A DNA stretch of 64,000 nt from Comamonadaceae bacterium (GCA_027484105.1 JAIXUG010000005.1:124001-188000), one strand, 5' to 3'. Counted from the stretch's first letter, positions 1 to 8,536 are shown. Notes: generated from the sequence alone by a model not told the origin. Program-made: numbers and translations.

Positions 1-232
1 CCGACAAGGCGTCCACTTGCGCAAAGCTCAAGCTGCCGTTCATGCCATTGGGCACCACACAGGTGAAGGCGGCTTTGGCCTGGCTGTCGCGAGCCCAGCG
101 GGTGCAATGGTCATGGATCAGGTGCGCCAGGTTGCGGTGCTCGGAAGCTGGCAAATCCGGGGCAATGCCCACCTGCGGATAAACCACAGACCACGGACGC
201 ATGGCGTTCGCGCTGTCAGAAGTTGTTGTCAT
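1..232 (-). CDS. Acyl-CoA ligase (AMP-binding), N-terminal fragment
   Basis: Reading leftwards from the ATG at 230-232, the 77 visible codons begin MTTTSDSANAMRPW and go on through VYPQVGIAPDLP and a later AFTCVVPNGMNGSLSF to the window edge. A Trp, a YPxG/V-type segment and a 'gxxlsfxqlD' strand are typical of the start of long-chain fatty-acid-CoA ligases of the AMP-binding superfamily, which activate carboxylic acids to acyl-CoA with ATP. The catalytic P-loop and motor domains lie outside the window, so substrate class cannot be judged. The gene is incomplete only because the window ends here. Its link to the neighbouring MFS carrier is unknown. Confidence 0.6.
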   Translation of the reverse strand, partial: MTTTSDSANAMRPWSVVYPQVGIAPDLPASEHRNLAHLIHDHCTRWARDSQAKAAFTCVVPNGMNGSLSFAQVDALS

Positions 233-337
233 GAAAATCCTTGAACAAAAGTGCCGCCATTATTCACGGATTCAGAGTCAAAAGAGGCAAGAACCCCATG
301 ACCGACGGGGGTGTTTTCCCTGAGCAAAAACCTGGGC

Positions 338-1546
338 TTAAGAGGGTTGTATTTGCTCATGGGCCGCACTGGGCAGCCAACTCAAAATCAGGCAGGTGGT
401 CAAAGAAAAACCGGCCAACAAAAGGAGCGATTGACCAAAGCCCATGGCTTTGACCACCGGCCCCAAAGCCCAGACAGACAAGGAGCTCACGCCAAACGAA
501 ACACCCAGGCGCATGCCCGACACGCGCGAGCGCAAGCGATCGTCCACATACCGGGCGATCATGTAATCGGTGAAAGGAATGGCGCCAAAGATGAACACCA
601 TCACGCCCGTCAATGCCACAAACAACCACCAGCCTTGGGCCTGAGAGGCCAGGACCAGCATGGGAATCTGCGCCAAGACCATGAACAGGAAAAAAGGTTT
701 CAAGGCAAATCGGTTGATCAAATGCCCCACGACCAACTGCGCCAAGGAAGCCACGGCGTACACCACGGCCAACAACAGCCCCAAAGCGGCAGGGTCTTCC
801 ATCACCCCCACAAAGCGCTCGGCCAGCAGCACACCATTGCCGTTGGTGGTGAAGTTGAACAGCACACTGCTCGTCACCGCCGCTGCGGTCATCACCACCA
901 AGGCACGCGCCAGCATGGGCGCGGGCAGGCTGACCTTGGCGCCGCCCTTGCGTTTGGCGGGCGAAGACACCTCGGGCGGGCAGCTGCGTGCAAACAAGAA
1001 GCCGCAAACGATTGCGCCCACACCCGGCACCACAAAAGCGGCACGCCAGCCCAGCCACTGGATCAGAAAACCGGTGAGCAAGGCCGCCACGGCCACGCCC
1101 AAATTGCCCGCCAAGCCGTTGAAGCCAATCGTCGCGCCGGGATTGGACGAGCGTTCCAGCAGCATGGGAATGCCCACCGGGTGGTAAATGGCAGCGAACA
1201 CGCCGATCAGCGTCAGGCATGCCGCCAGCTGCCAGGGCGTTTGCGCGAAGGCCGTCAAGACAGCGGCTGCGCCAATGCCAAAAAAGAAGACCAGCATCAT
1301 GCTGCGGCGGCCCCACAAATCGCCCAGGCGTCCGGCAGGCAAAGAGCCCAGACCGAACATGAAGAAGGCCCCTGCGCCATAGGGCATCAGGTCTTGCCAT
1401 TGGGCCAGGCCCATGTCGGCCGCGATGGAACTCACCGCCGCCGCAAAAATCAGCAAAAACAAATGGTCCAGCGCGTGCGCGATGTTGAGCAAGCCCCTCA
1501 CCACCCGGGGGTGGTCGGCCACCACTTCGGTCACGGATGTGCTCAC
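338..1546 (-). CDS. MFS transporter
   Basis: A 402-residue inner-membrane carrier with about twelve hydrophobic segments. The motif GRLGDLWGRR between the second and third segments is the classic MFS loop-2 signature. I chose the GTG at 1546 because it overlaps the stop of the upstream gene in a GTGA arrangement, which implies translational coupling, and because the residues just after it (STSVTEVVADHPRVV) lead directly into the first membrane helix. A longer in-frame reading upstream to 1714 lacks membrane character and overlaps the Cys-rich gene. The cargo is unknown. Position at the end of the xdh run makes a purine or ureide substrate possible, but that is inference. Confidence 0.8.
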   Translation of the reverse strand: MSTSVTEVVADHPRVVRGLLNIAHALDHLFLLIFAAAVSSIAADMGLAQWQDLMPYGAGAFFMFGLGSLPAGRLGDLWGRRSMMLVFFFGIGAAAVLTAFAQTPWQLAACLTLIGVFAAIYHPVGIPMLLERSSNPGATIGFNGLAGNLGVAVAALLTGFLIQWLGWRAAFVVPGVGAIVCGFLFARSCPPEVSSPAKRKGGAKVSLPAPMLARALVVMTAAAVTSSVLFNFTTNGNGVLLAERFVGVMEDPAALGLLLAVVYAVASLAQLVVGHLINRFALKPFFLFMVLAQIPMLVLASQAQGWWLFVALTGVMVFIFGAIPFTDYMIARYVDDRLRSRVSGMRLGVSFGVSSLSVWALGPVVKAMGFGQSLLLLAGFSLTTCLILSWLPSAAHEQIQPS

Positions 1547-1731
1547 GCTTTGGGCTGTGTGGGTGAAGCAGGGACAGCGGTTGCGTCCAAGGGTCTGGCT
1601 GATTGGGGCTGCACCGCGGGCTCGGGTGCAAAACACATCTTCTCGCCATCCCAGCGCTGGCCGCACCAGCACAGACCTTCGGCATTGATGATGCAAGTGC
1701 CGGTGCCGCAGCACCGTGGATCGTCTGACAT
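1543..1731 (-). CDS. Cys-rich 62-residue protein, function unknown
   Basis: This short gene begins at an ATG (1731) preceded by GAGGAG at a 7-base spacing, a strong ribosome binding site, and ends overlapping the GTG of the MFS gene. Six cysteines fall within residues 7-33 (C7, C8, C13, C21, C23, C33), with the pattern RCCGTGTC, then LCWCGQRWDGEKMC. The remaining 29 residues are Pro/Ala/Thr/Gln-rich and probably disordered. The cysteine spacing suggests a Zn or Fe-S site, but I do not recognise a named family. It sits 26 bases after xdhB and is probably in the same transcript, so a role near xanthine dehydrogenase is possible, without direct support. Confidence 0.75.
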   Translation of the reverse strand: MSDDPRCCGTGTCIINAEGLCWCGQRWDGEKMCFAPEPAVQPQSARPLDATAVPASPTQPKA

Positions 1732-1756
1732 GCGTCTGCTCCTCAAAATCAAGCCA

Positions 1757-4117
1757 TCACAGGCCTGCTGTCGCTTTGGCTTTTTCGCAGGCCATCAGGA
1801 TGCGCTCGGGCGTGGCCGGGGCGTCCATGTACACCACGGCTTTGTGGTCGGCACTGGCCGCCACGGCATCGCGCAAGGCGAAGAAGGCTGACAAGCCCAA
1901 CATCAAGGGCGGCTCGCCGGTGGCCTTGCTGTTGAAAGGCGTGGGCTTGAGGTTGGCATTGTCGAACAAAGTCACGTTGAAGTGCTCCGGGATGTCGCCC
2001 GCCACCGGGATCTTGTAAGTGCTGGGGCCGTGCGTGAGCAGCTTGCCCTTCTTGTCCCAAATGCACTCTTCCATGGTGAGCCAGCCCATGCCTTGCACGT
2101 ACGCGCCTTCGATCTGGCCTTTGTCCAATGCGGGGTTGATGCTGCGGCCCACGTCGTGCACGATGTCCACAGCCTTGAGCCACCACTCACCCGTGCGGGT
2201 GTCGATTTCGACTTCGCTCACGGCAGCGCCGTAGCAGTAGTAATAGAACGCACGGCCGTTCAGGGTCGCGAAGTCGTACTTGATTTCGGGGGTCATGTAG
2301 AAACCCGTGACCGACAGGCCCACACGTTCCATGTACGCTTGCTTGGTCACATTGGCCCACTTGACGGATTGGCCGCCGCCGTGCACTTCGTTGTTCGCGA
2401 AAGTCACGTCACCTTCGGCGCAACCCAACATGCGGGCTGCCACGGGCTTCAAGCGCTCGCGCATTTGCGCGGTGGCGTTCATGATGGCCGCGCCGTTGAT
2501 GTCGGCACCGCTCGATGCCGAAGTGGCCGAGGCGTTGGGCACTTTTTGCGAGTCGGTGGCGGTGATGCGCACCTGGTCCACGCTGATGCCCAAACCATCG
2601 GCACAGACTTGTGCCATCTTGGTGTTCAGGCCCTGACCCATTTCGGTGCCGCCGTGGTTGCAGCTGACCGAGCCGTCCATGTACACCACCAGCAGCGCGC
2701 CGCCTTGGTTCAAATGCGTGGCCGTGAAGCTGATGCCGAACTTGAGAGGTACCAGCGCCATGCCGCGCTTGCGGGTTTTGCTCTTGGCGTTGAAGGCCTG
2801 CACAGCAGCGCGGCGCTCGGCGTATTTCGATTCGTGCTCAACCTGGTCGATCACCTTGTCGCACACCCAGTCTTCAATCAACTGGTTGTATTGGGTGGTC
2901 ATGGTGTCGGGCGTGCCGCTGATGGCAGGGTCTTTGTAGAGGTTGAGCTTGCGCACTTGCAGTGGGTCTTTGCCCAAAGTCATGGCGATCTCGTCCATCA
3001 CCGTCTCGATGCCGAACATGCCTTGCGGGCCACCAAAGCCGCGAAAAGCGGTGGCGCTTTGCGTGTTGGTTTTGCAGCGGTGGCTCACCAGCTTGAGCGC
3101 GGGCAGGTGGTAGGTGTTGTCGATGTGCAAGCAAGCGCGGTCGTTCACCGGGCCCGAATAGTCGGTGCTGTAACCGCAGCGCGACATGAGCGTGATGTTG
3201 GCGCCCAAAACGCGGCCGTTGTCGTCAAAGCCCACTTCGTAATCGATGCGGAAGTCGTGACGCTTGCCGGTGATGGTCATGTCGTCGTCGCGGTTCACGC
3301 GCAGCTTGACCGGCTTTTGCAGCTTGAACGCCGCCAAAGCGGCGCTCTGGCTGAAGATGCTGGCGTTGCCCTCTTTGCCACCAAAGCCGCCCCCCATGCG
3401 GCGGCAGATCACCTCCACATCGTTGGTGTGCAGGTTCAGGGCGTGCGCGGCTTCGCGTTGGTTGCCGTCGGGGTGCTGGGTCGACACGTACAGCGTGAGC
3501 TGGCCGTCTTCTTTGGGCACCGCATAAGTGATCTGGCCTTCCAGGTAAAACTGTTCTTGCTGGCCGGTGCGGGTCGTGCCTTGGATCTTGTGCGGGGCAC
3601 TGGCAATGGCAGCGGCGGCGTCACCGCGCGTGATGCCCTTGGGCGGCATGATGAAGCTGCTCGCGGCCATGGCCTCTTCGATGGTCAAGATGGGTGTGAG
3701 TTCTTTCACCAGCACCTTGGCTTTTTTGGCGGCTTCGCGGGCATACAGCATCTCGCGCGCCACCACCACCGCCACGGCCTGACCCAGAAACTCGACCTTG
3801 CCAGCGGCCAGGAACGGGTCGTCATGGATGATGGGGCCGCAGTTGTTTTCGCCGGGAATGTCTTTGGCGGTGTAGACGGCCACCACGCCGTGCTCTTTGA
3901 GGATGGCTGCGCGGTCAATGCCGTCGCCGATCAACTCGCCATGCGCCACCGGCGACAAGACGAGCGCGGCATACAAGGTGCCAGCGTGCTCGGGGATGTC
4001 GTCGATGTAGGTGGCCGAGCCGGTCACGTGCAGGTGCGCGGACTCGTGAACAATGTCTTGGCCTTGCTGAACGTCGGAAGCGGGCAACAGGTTCTTGATG
4101 GGGGTCGGAGCGTTCAT
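1757..4117 (-). CDS. xdhB: Xanthine dehydrogenase, molybdopterin-binding large subunit
   Basis: A 786-residue molybdenum subunit that oxidises hypoxanthine and xanthine to urate together with XdhA. Diagnostic stretches are MGGGFGGKEGN, which contacts the Mo cofactor, AFRGFGGPQGM, and EMGQGLNTKM in the C-terminal half. Length is normal for bacterial two-subunit enzymes (about 770-800). The ATG follows the xdhA stop codon with no gap, so the two subunits are almost certainly co-translated. The accessory gene xdhC, which usually follows xdhB and inserts the sulfurated cofactor, is not here; a Cys-rich small gene and an MFS gene follow instead. There is no signal peptide, so a cytoplasmic location is expected. 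Confidence 0.95.
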   Translation of the reverse strand: MNAPTPIKNLLPASDVQQGQDIVHESAHLHVTGSATYIDDIPEHAGTLYAALVLSPVAHGELIGDGIDRAAILKEHGVVAVYTAKDIPGENNCGPIIHDDPFLAAGKVEFLGQAVAVVVAREMLYAREAAKKAKVLVKELTPILTIEEAMAASSFIMPPKGITRGDAAAAIASAPHKIQGTTRTGQQEQFYLEGQITYAVPKEDGQLTLYVSTQHPDGNQREAAHALNLHTNDVEVICRRMGGGFGGKEGNASIFSQSAALAAFKLQKPVKLRVNRDDDMTITGKRHDFRIDYEVGFDDNGRVLGANITLMSRCGYSTDYSGPVNDRACLHIDNTYHLPALKLVSHRCKTNTQSATAFRGFGGPQGMFGIETVMDEIAMTLGKDPLQVRKLNLYKDPAISGTPDTMTTQYNQLIEDWVCDKVIDQVEHESKYAERRAAVQAFNAKSKTRKRGMALVPLKFGISFTATHLNQGGALLVVYMDGSVSCNHGGTEMGQGLNTKMAQVCADGLGISVDQVRITATDSQKVPNASATSASSGADINGAAIMNATAQMRERLKPVAARMLGCAEGDVTFANNEVHGGGQSVKWANVTKQAYMERVGLSVTGFYMTPEIKYDFATLNGRAFYYYCYGAAVSEVEIDTRTGEWWLKAVDIVHDVGRSINPALDKGQIEGAYVQGMGWLTMEECIWDKKGKLLTHGPSTYKIPVAGDIPEHFNVTLFDNANLKPTPFNSKATGEPPLMLGLSAFFALRDAVAASADHKAVVYMDAPATPERILMACEKAKATAGL

Positions 4118-5590
4118 TCAAGCCACCTCTTTCTGTTCTTCGATGAATTCAAGGGCCAGGTTGCGGGCCACCAGGGCGCGATAAGCCCATGTGGCGCGCA
4201 AGCCGTCACGGGCGGTGAAGCTGTCGGCAATCGCCGCGTCCAGATCGGCCGCTTTCACGTCGGCAGGCGACTTGCCCTCCAACACGGCTTCGAGCTTGGG
4301 GGCACGGCACGGCGATGGGGCCAAGCCGTTGTAGGCCAGCTTCACGCCACTGAGCTTGCCGCCTTTGAGCGTGTAGCTGATGGCCGCGCAGGTGGCTGAA
4401 ATGTCTTGCTCAAAACGCTTGCTGACCTTGTGGGCGCGGAACACCTGACCCGCCACGGGCTTGGGCAATTCGACGGCTTCAATGAACTCGCCGGGTTCCA
4501 TCACGTTTTTCTTCATGCCGGTGTAGAAGTTGTCCAGCAGCACCTTGCGGGTCTTGTCGCCCCGGCGCAGCACCAGGCTGGCGCCCAGCGCCATCAGGCA
4601 AGGCATGGTGTCGCCAATGGGCGAGCCGTTGGCGATGTTACCCGCCAGCGTGGCAGTCGACCGGATGGGGGGTGAGCCAAAGCGGCGCAGCACTTCGGTG
4701 AAGTCGGGGTAAGCCTGGGCCAGCAGGGTTTCGACTTGCGTGAGCGACACGGCAGCGCCAATGCGCCAAGCGCTGGACGTTTCTGTCACCTGACGCAGCT
4801 CGGCCACATTGCCCAAATACATTATGTGGTCTGGGCGTGAGAACTGCTTGTTGACCTGCAGGCCGATTTCGGTACTGCCTGCCAACAAGGTGGTGGTGGG
4901 GTTCTTGACCAGATAGTCGGCCACCTCGGCGAGGGTGGCGGGCGAGACGAACTCGTTGCCTTTGCGGGTGCGCACCACGGGCTGCAAGATGATGTCGCCG
5001 TCCAGGCTCAGGGTGGGCACCTTGGCCCGTTGGATTTCTTTGAGCAAAGGCACATCGGCGCTGTCGTCGAGCTTGAGCGCCTCGGGCTTGGCGCAGGCCT
5101 TGGTGGCCGATTCAATGATGGGCTTGTAGCCGGTGCAGCGGCACAGGTTGCCACTGAGCGAATCGGTGATCTGCTGGCGGTTGGGCGTGGGCAAGACCTG
5201 CACCAGGTTCACCAGGCTCATCACGATGCCCGGCGTGCAAAAGCCGCACTGCGAGCCGTGGCACTTGACCATTTCGGCCTGCACCGGGTGCAGCGTGCCG
5301 TCGGCTTTTTTCAGGCTCTCGACGGTCTTGACCGACTTGCCGTCCAGCGAAGGCAACAGCTGAATGCAGGCGTTGGTCGCCACATAGTCCACCCCCGTGC
5401 CTGCGGCATTGAGCTCACCCACCATGACCACACAAGCGCCGCAATCGCCTTCAGCGCAGCCTTCCTTGGTGCCGGTGCGGTGGAGTTGCTCACGCAGGTA
5501 ATCGAGAACGGTGGTGGTGCGGCGTTCGCCTTGGGCTTCGACGATGCGGCCGTCGAGCACAAAGCGCACGGTGTTGGTGACTTGGGTCAT
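4118..5590 (-). CDS. xdhA: Xanthine dehydrogenase, Fe-S and FAD small subunit
   Basis: A 490-residue electron-transfer subunit. The N-terminal plant-type 2Fe-2S domain has EGCAEGDCGACVV (C45, C50, C53), followed by the second 2Fe-2S domain with SQCGFCTPG and NLCRCTGY. The middle and C-terminal part is the FAD domain, including LLAGSTEIGLQV and a CO dehydrogenase flavoprotein C-terminal region. Electrons pass from the Mo site of XdhB through both clusters to FAD and then NAD. The start ATG at 5590 has no obvious Shine-Dalgarno sequence; a C-rich leader precedes it. It lies downstream of uraH and the nuclease gene on the same strand. Confidence 0.95.
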   Translation of the reverse strand: MTQVTNTVRFVLDGRIVEAQGERRTTTVLDYLREQLHRTGTKEGCAEGDCGACVVMVGELNAAGTGVDYVATNACIQLLPSLDGKSVKTVESLKKADGTLHPVQAEMVKCHGSQCGFCTPGIVMSLVNLVQVLPTPNRQQITDSLSGNLCRCTGYKPIIESATKACAKPEALKLDDSADVPLLKEIQRAKVPTLSLDGDIILQPVVRTRKGNEFVSPATLAEVADYLVKNPTTTLLAGSTEIGLQVNKQFSRPDHIMYLGNVAELRQVTETSSAWRIGAAVSLTQVETLLAQAYPDFTEVLRRFGSPPIRSTATLAGNIANGSPIGDTMPCLMALGASLVLRRGDKTRKVLLDNFYTGMKKNVMEPGEFIEAVELPKPVAGQVFRAHKVSKRFEQDISATCAAISYTLKGGKLSGVKLAYNGLAPSPCRAPKLEAVLEGKSPADVKAADLDAAIADSFTARDGLRATWAYRALVARNLALEFIEEQKEVA

Positions 5591-5683
5591 GGGAAGAGGG
5601 GGTGGGGGGGGTCAATGAACGGGTAAACACCGATTTTAAAGACCCCAGACATTTAAGGGCAGGCTTTTTAAAGGATTAATTGC

Positions 5684-5708
5684 TTAATTGGGGTCAGATC
5701 CCAATTAA
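5684..5708. repeat. Palindromic element with GGGTCAGA centre, copy 1
   Basis: Nine-base arms TTAATTGGG (5684-5692) and CCCAATTAA (5700-5708) surround GTCAGAT. It lies four bases beyond the nuclease stop codon. It shares the AATTGGGGTCAGA core, in the same orientation, with copy 2 at 6354. As RNA it would form a short stem without a U tract. Confidence 0.75.
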
Positions 5709-5712
5709 TTCG

Positions 5713-6288
5713 TCAGATCGAAGGTGCATCGCCCCGCGGACAACTGGCAGGCACTTTGGCCTCTACCCCGTTGCGGTGCACCCAAGGCGCCACTGGATTG
5801 CCCACCCATAAGCCCCTTTGGGTCGCTCTGGCCTCGGCTTGTGCGGCCGCATAGGCCGTGCGCTGGCGAATGTCGATCTCGCACTTGTAAGCCTCGTAGT
5901 ACCAAGCGGCCCCCCATCGGACCTGACTCAGGTTGACCTGTGCGCAATCTGAGGTGAACACCGTGCCCACCACCCGGTCGTAGACATCTGTTTGCGCATA
6001 GGTGACGGTGACCGTCTGGCCAAAGACCATGCTTGCCAATTGCCTGCGTGAACTGGGTCCATAGGCTTGGTCCAGCTCGGGGGCGTCGATGCTGGCCAAA
6101 CGGATCGGCTCACCCCCGACCGTGATCGTGTCGCCGTCATGTACCGAAGTGACCACGCCAATGACGCGTTGTGTGCCAACGCTCACGCCGCAGTGCAATG
6201 CGCCCGTATCGGGTGCAAAACTGGCGCCATCACCCCCACCGCAAGCGGACAAGCCCAACACACAAATGAATACCAAAAGCCTCTCCAT
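5713..6288 (-). CDS. Thermonuclease-like (SNase) lipoprotein
   Basis: A 191-residue exported protein. The N-terminus is a short lipoprotein signal ending in LSAC (lipidated Cys at residue 16), so the enzyme should be membrane-anchored and face the periplasm. The staphylococcal-nuclease fold is indicated by VHDGDTI, IRLASIDAPE with the catalytic Arg and Glu, and DVYDRVVG with the second catalytic Arg. This family cleaves DNA or RNA with Ca2+. The protein has extra cysteines in the C-terminal part that could form disulfides. It is placed between uraH and xdhA on the same strand but has no evident purine-pathway enzyme role, although releasing bases from external nucleic acid is conceivable. Palindromic repeats bracket the gene. 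Confidence 0.85.
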   Translation of the reverse strand: MERLLVFICVLGLSACGGGDGASFAPDTGALHCGVSVGTQRVIGVVTSVHDGDTITVGGEPIRLASIDAPELDQAYGPSSRRQLASMVFGQTVTVTYAQTDVYDRVVGTVFTSDCAQVNLSQVRWGAAWYYEAYKCEIDIRQRTAYAAAQAEARATQRGLWVGNPVAPWVHRNGVEAKVPASCPRGDAPSI

Positions 6289-6353
6289 GACGGAAGCTTA
6301 GCCGAGTGGCACGGGTACTCCAAGCCACTGGCCGGTGAATTTCAGCAAGCCTG

Positions 6354-6382
6354 AATGAATTGGGGTCAGACCCCAATTCATT
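6354..6382. repeat. Palindromic element with GGGGTCAGACCCC centre, copy 2
   Basis: Twelve-base arms, AATGAATTGGGG at 6354-6365 and CCCCAATTCATT at 6371-6382, flank TCAGA. An outer CTGAA/TTCAG pair (6351-6355 and 6382-6386) can extend the stem with a slip. It abuts the uraH stop codon. Same orientation and core as the copy at 5684. Confidence 0.8.
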
Positions 6383-6736
6383 TCAGGAGCCGCGATACGT
6401 CGAATAGCTCCATGGGCTGACCAGCAGGGGCACGTGGTAGTGCTGGTCTTCGTGGGCCACACCGAAGTCGAGGCTGACTTTGTTCAGGAAGTTGGGCTCA
6501 GGCAGCTTCACGCCCTTGGCCTTGAAGTAGTCGCTCACATTGAACACCAAGCGGTAAGTGCCTTGGCGCAAGCTGGCGTGGTCGTAAAGAAGGCCATCGG
6601 GGTTGCGCCCGTCGTGGTTCAGGGTGAAGCTTTTGACCAAGGTGGCTTGCTCGCCTTGCGTGGTGTAGAGGCTCACCTGCATGCCTGCTGCGGGGCAGCC
6701 GTGCATCGTGTCCAGAACGTGTGTGCTCAATCCCAT
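6383..6736 (-). CDS. uraH: 5-hydroxyisourate hydrolase
   Basis: A 117-residue transthyretin-like enzyme that opens 5-hydroxyisourate, the product of urate oxidation, to OHCU. The start MGLSTHVLDTMHGCPAAG carries the conserved His-containing N-terminal motif, R/H residues recur through HEDQHYHVPLL, and the protein ends in YRGS, the hallmark C-terminus of the family. I start at ATG 6736 because it gives the family's exact N-terminus; earlier in-frame codons add a basic, non-homologous stretch. It diverges from the GntR gene across a 168-base gap carrying a candidate operator. Confidence 0.95.
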   Translation of the reverse strand: MGLSTHVLDTMHGCPAAGMQVSLYTTQGEQATLVKSFTLNHDGRNPDGLLYDHASLRQGTYRLVFNVSDYFKAKGVKLPEPNFLNKVSLDFGVAHEDQHYHVPLLVSPWSYSTYRGS

Positions 6737-6807
6737 GGTGTTGCTCGCTTGTTTGAAAAGGGGTTCAAAAGGGTGGTTTTGACAGGGCTTTGGCCGCTTG
6801 CGCCAAC

Positions 6808-6828
6808 CGGTCGACCGAAGTGTATACA
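6808..6828. promoter_or_regulatory. Candidate GntR-type operator
   Basis: The uraH/GntR gap contains two perfect palindromes side by side, CGGTCGACCG (6808-6817) and TGTATACA (6821-6828). FCD-type GntR regulators often bind short TNGTATACNA-like palindromes in their own divergent promoter, so the second is the better candidate. TATACAAT could also act as a -10 element. Confidence 0.4.
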
Positions 6829-6904
6829 ATTTTGCTTTTACTGGCTATCATTGGCGCACCAGGTACAAGAACACCCAAAAATACCCCCAGAGGGACAGCG
6901 AGAC

Positions 6905-7570
6905 ATGGAAACTTCTACCACCCACCACATCGTCGAATCGCTGACGCGGGCGATTGTGGAGCACCGGCTCTTGCCCGGCTCCAAGCTGGCCGAGCAAAAG
7001 CTGGCCGACCACTTTGGCGTGTCGCGCACCTTGGTGCGCCAGGCACTGTTCCAGTTGTCGCAAAACCGGCTCATCAAGCTCGAACCCGCGCGCGGCGCGT
7101 TTGTGGCCGCCCCCTCGGTCGAAGAAGCCCAGCAGGTGTTTGCGGTGCGCCGCATGCTCGAAGCCGAAATGACACGCGCCTTCGTCCAGCAAGTCACGGC
7201 CGAACAAATCACGGCCCTGAGAGAACACATTCAGCAAGAGCGCGAAGCCGTGTCCCAAGGCGACATCACGGGCCGCACCGAGTTGCTGGGCGATTTTCAT
7301 GTGCGCATGGCCGAGCTGATGAACAACGATGTGCTGGCGCAAGTGCTGGGCGACTTGATCTCGCGCTGCGCACTGATCACGCTGATGTACCAATCGCGCA
7401 ACGAAGCCGAACACTCCACCGACGAACACGTGGCCATCGTGGCCGCACTGGAAGCCCGGGACTCTGACCTGGCGGTGCGCCTGATGCACGAGCACCTGCT
7501 GCACGTCGAGGAAAGCCTGACCTTCGACCGCAAAGTGCCCACCCACGACATCTCCCTGGCCTTGGCCTAA
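6905..7570 (+). CDS. GntR-family (FCD) transcriptional regulator
   Basis: A 221-residue DNA-binding protein. Residues 1-70 form a winged helix-turn-helix (KLAEQKLADHFGVSRTLVRQAL), followed by a helical FCD effector domain. The FCD metal-site pattern is visible as DFHVRM, a later EHVAIV and MHEHLLHVEE, giving the Asp and three His positions that usually bind a metal and carboxylate ligand. The ATG at 6905 follows a purine-rich leader. It heads the run puuE, uraD-allC and M20 and diverges from uraH, so it is most likely the local regulator of purine or ureide use, sensing a pathway acid; that role is inferred from position. Confidence 0.88.
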   Translation: METSTTHHIVESLTRAIVEHRLLPGSKLAEQKLADHFGVSRTLVRQALFQLSQNRLIKLEPARGAFVAAPSVEEAQQVFAVRRMLEAEMTRAFVQQVTAEQITALREHIQQEREAVSQGDITGRTELLGDFHVRMAELMNNDVLAQVLGDLISRCALITLMYQSRNEAEHSTDEHVAIVAALEARDSDLAVRLMHEHLLHVEESLTFDRKVPTHDISLALA

Positions 7571-7583
7571 AGCGAAAACGACC

Positions 7584-8534
7584 ATGAGCATTTACGACAG
7601 CACCCTGACCTACCCCCGCGACCTGATTGGCTACGGTCGCCATGTGCCACACGCCCAATGGCCCGGCGGCGCCCGCGTGGCGGTGCAGTTTGTCTTGAAC
7701 TACGAAGAAGGCGGTGAAAACTCGGTGCTGCACGGCGATGCAGGTTCCGAACAGTTTTTGTCCGAAATGTTCAACCCCGCGTCCTTCCCTGATCGGCACA
7801 TCAGCATGGAAGGCATCTACGAATACGGCTCGCGTGCGGGCGTGTGGCGCATCCTGCGGGAGTTTGAAAAGCGCGGCCTGCCGCTCACCGTGTTTGGCGT
7901 GGCCACCGCGCTGCAAAAGCACCCCGAGCTGACCGCCGCCTTCCAGGAACTGGGCTACGACATCGCCTGCCATGGCCTCAAGTGGATCCATTACCAAAAC
8001 ATCGATGAAGCCACCGAGCGTGCCCACATGGCCGAGGCGATGGCCATCATTCAAAAGCTCACGGGCGAGCGCCCCTTGGGTTGGTACACCGGGCGCGACA
8101 GCCCCAACACGCGCCGCCTGGTCGCCGACTTCGGCGGCTTTGAATATGACAGCGACTACTACGGCGAAGACCTGCCCTTCTGGATGAAAGTGAAGAAGAG
8201 CGACGGCACCGATGCGCACCAACTCATCGTGCCCTACACCCTGGACTGCAACGACATGCGCTTTGCGCTGCCGCAAGGCTATTCGCACGCCGACCCGTTC
8301 TTTCAGTACATGAAGGATACCTTTGACGCGCTGTACGCCGAAGGTGACCCGAGCGGCGACAACGCCCCCAAGATGATGAGCATCGGCATGCACTGCCGCC
8401 TGCTGGGGCGCCCCGGACGCATCACCGCGCTGCAACGCTTTTTGGACCACATCCAGTCGCACGACAAGGTCTGGGTGGCCCGGCGCATCGACATTGCACG
8501 GCACTGGAAAGCCACACACCCCTACAAGGACTGA
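7584..8534 (+). CDS. puuE: PuuE-type allantoinase
   Basis: A 316-residue protein of the polysaccharide-deacetylase-like fold, matching the metal-independent allantoinase PuuE that hydrolyses allantoin to allantoate. Characteristic stretches are YPRDLIGYG near the N-terminus, QFVLNYEEGGENSVLHGD, then GWYTGRDSPNTRRL and the C-terminal GMHCRLLGRPGR. It begins 13 bases after the regulator stop and ends two bases before the next ATG, so it is translationally coupled. No signal peptide is present, consistent with cytoplasmic ureide breakdown. Confidence 0.92.
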   Translation: MSIYDSTLTYPRDLIGYGRHVPHAQWPGGARVAVQFVLNYEEGGENSVLHGDAGSEQFLSEMFNPASFPDRHISMEGIYEYGSRAGVWRILREFEKRGLPLTVFGVATALQKHPELTAAFQELGYDIACHGLKWIHYQNIDEATERAHMAEAMAIIQKLTGERPLGWYTGRDSPNTRRLVADFGGFEYDSDYYGEDLPFWMKVKKSDGTDAHQLIVPYTLDCNDMRFALPQGYSHADPFFQYMKDTFDALYAEGDPSGDNAPKMMSIGMHCRLLGRPGRITALQRFLDHIQSHDKVWVARRIDIARHWKATHPYKD

Positions 8535-8536
8535 AC

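Noticed and set aside
1982..4399. Very long open frame opposite xdhB (and similar ones opposite xdhA, tamA and the RND pump)
   Set aside because: Products are His/Ala/Gly/Arg-rich with no domain character and mirror strongly supported genes; they are a by-product of high GC codon use.
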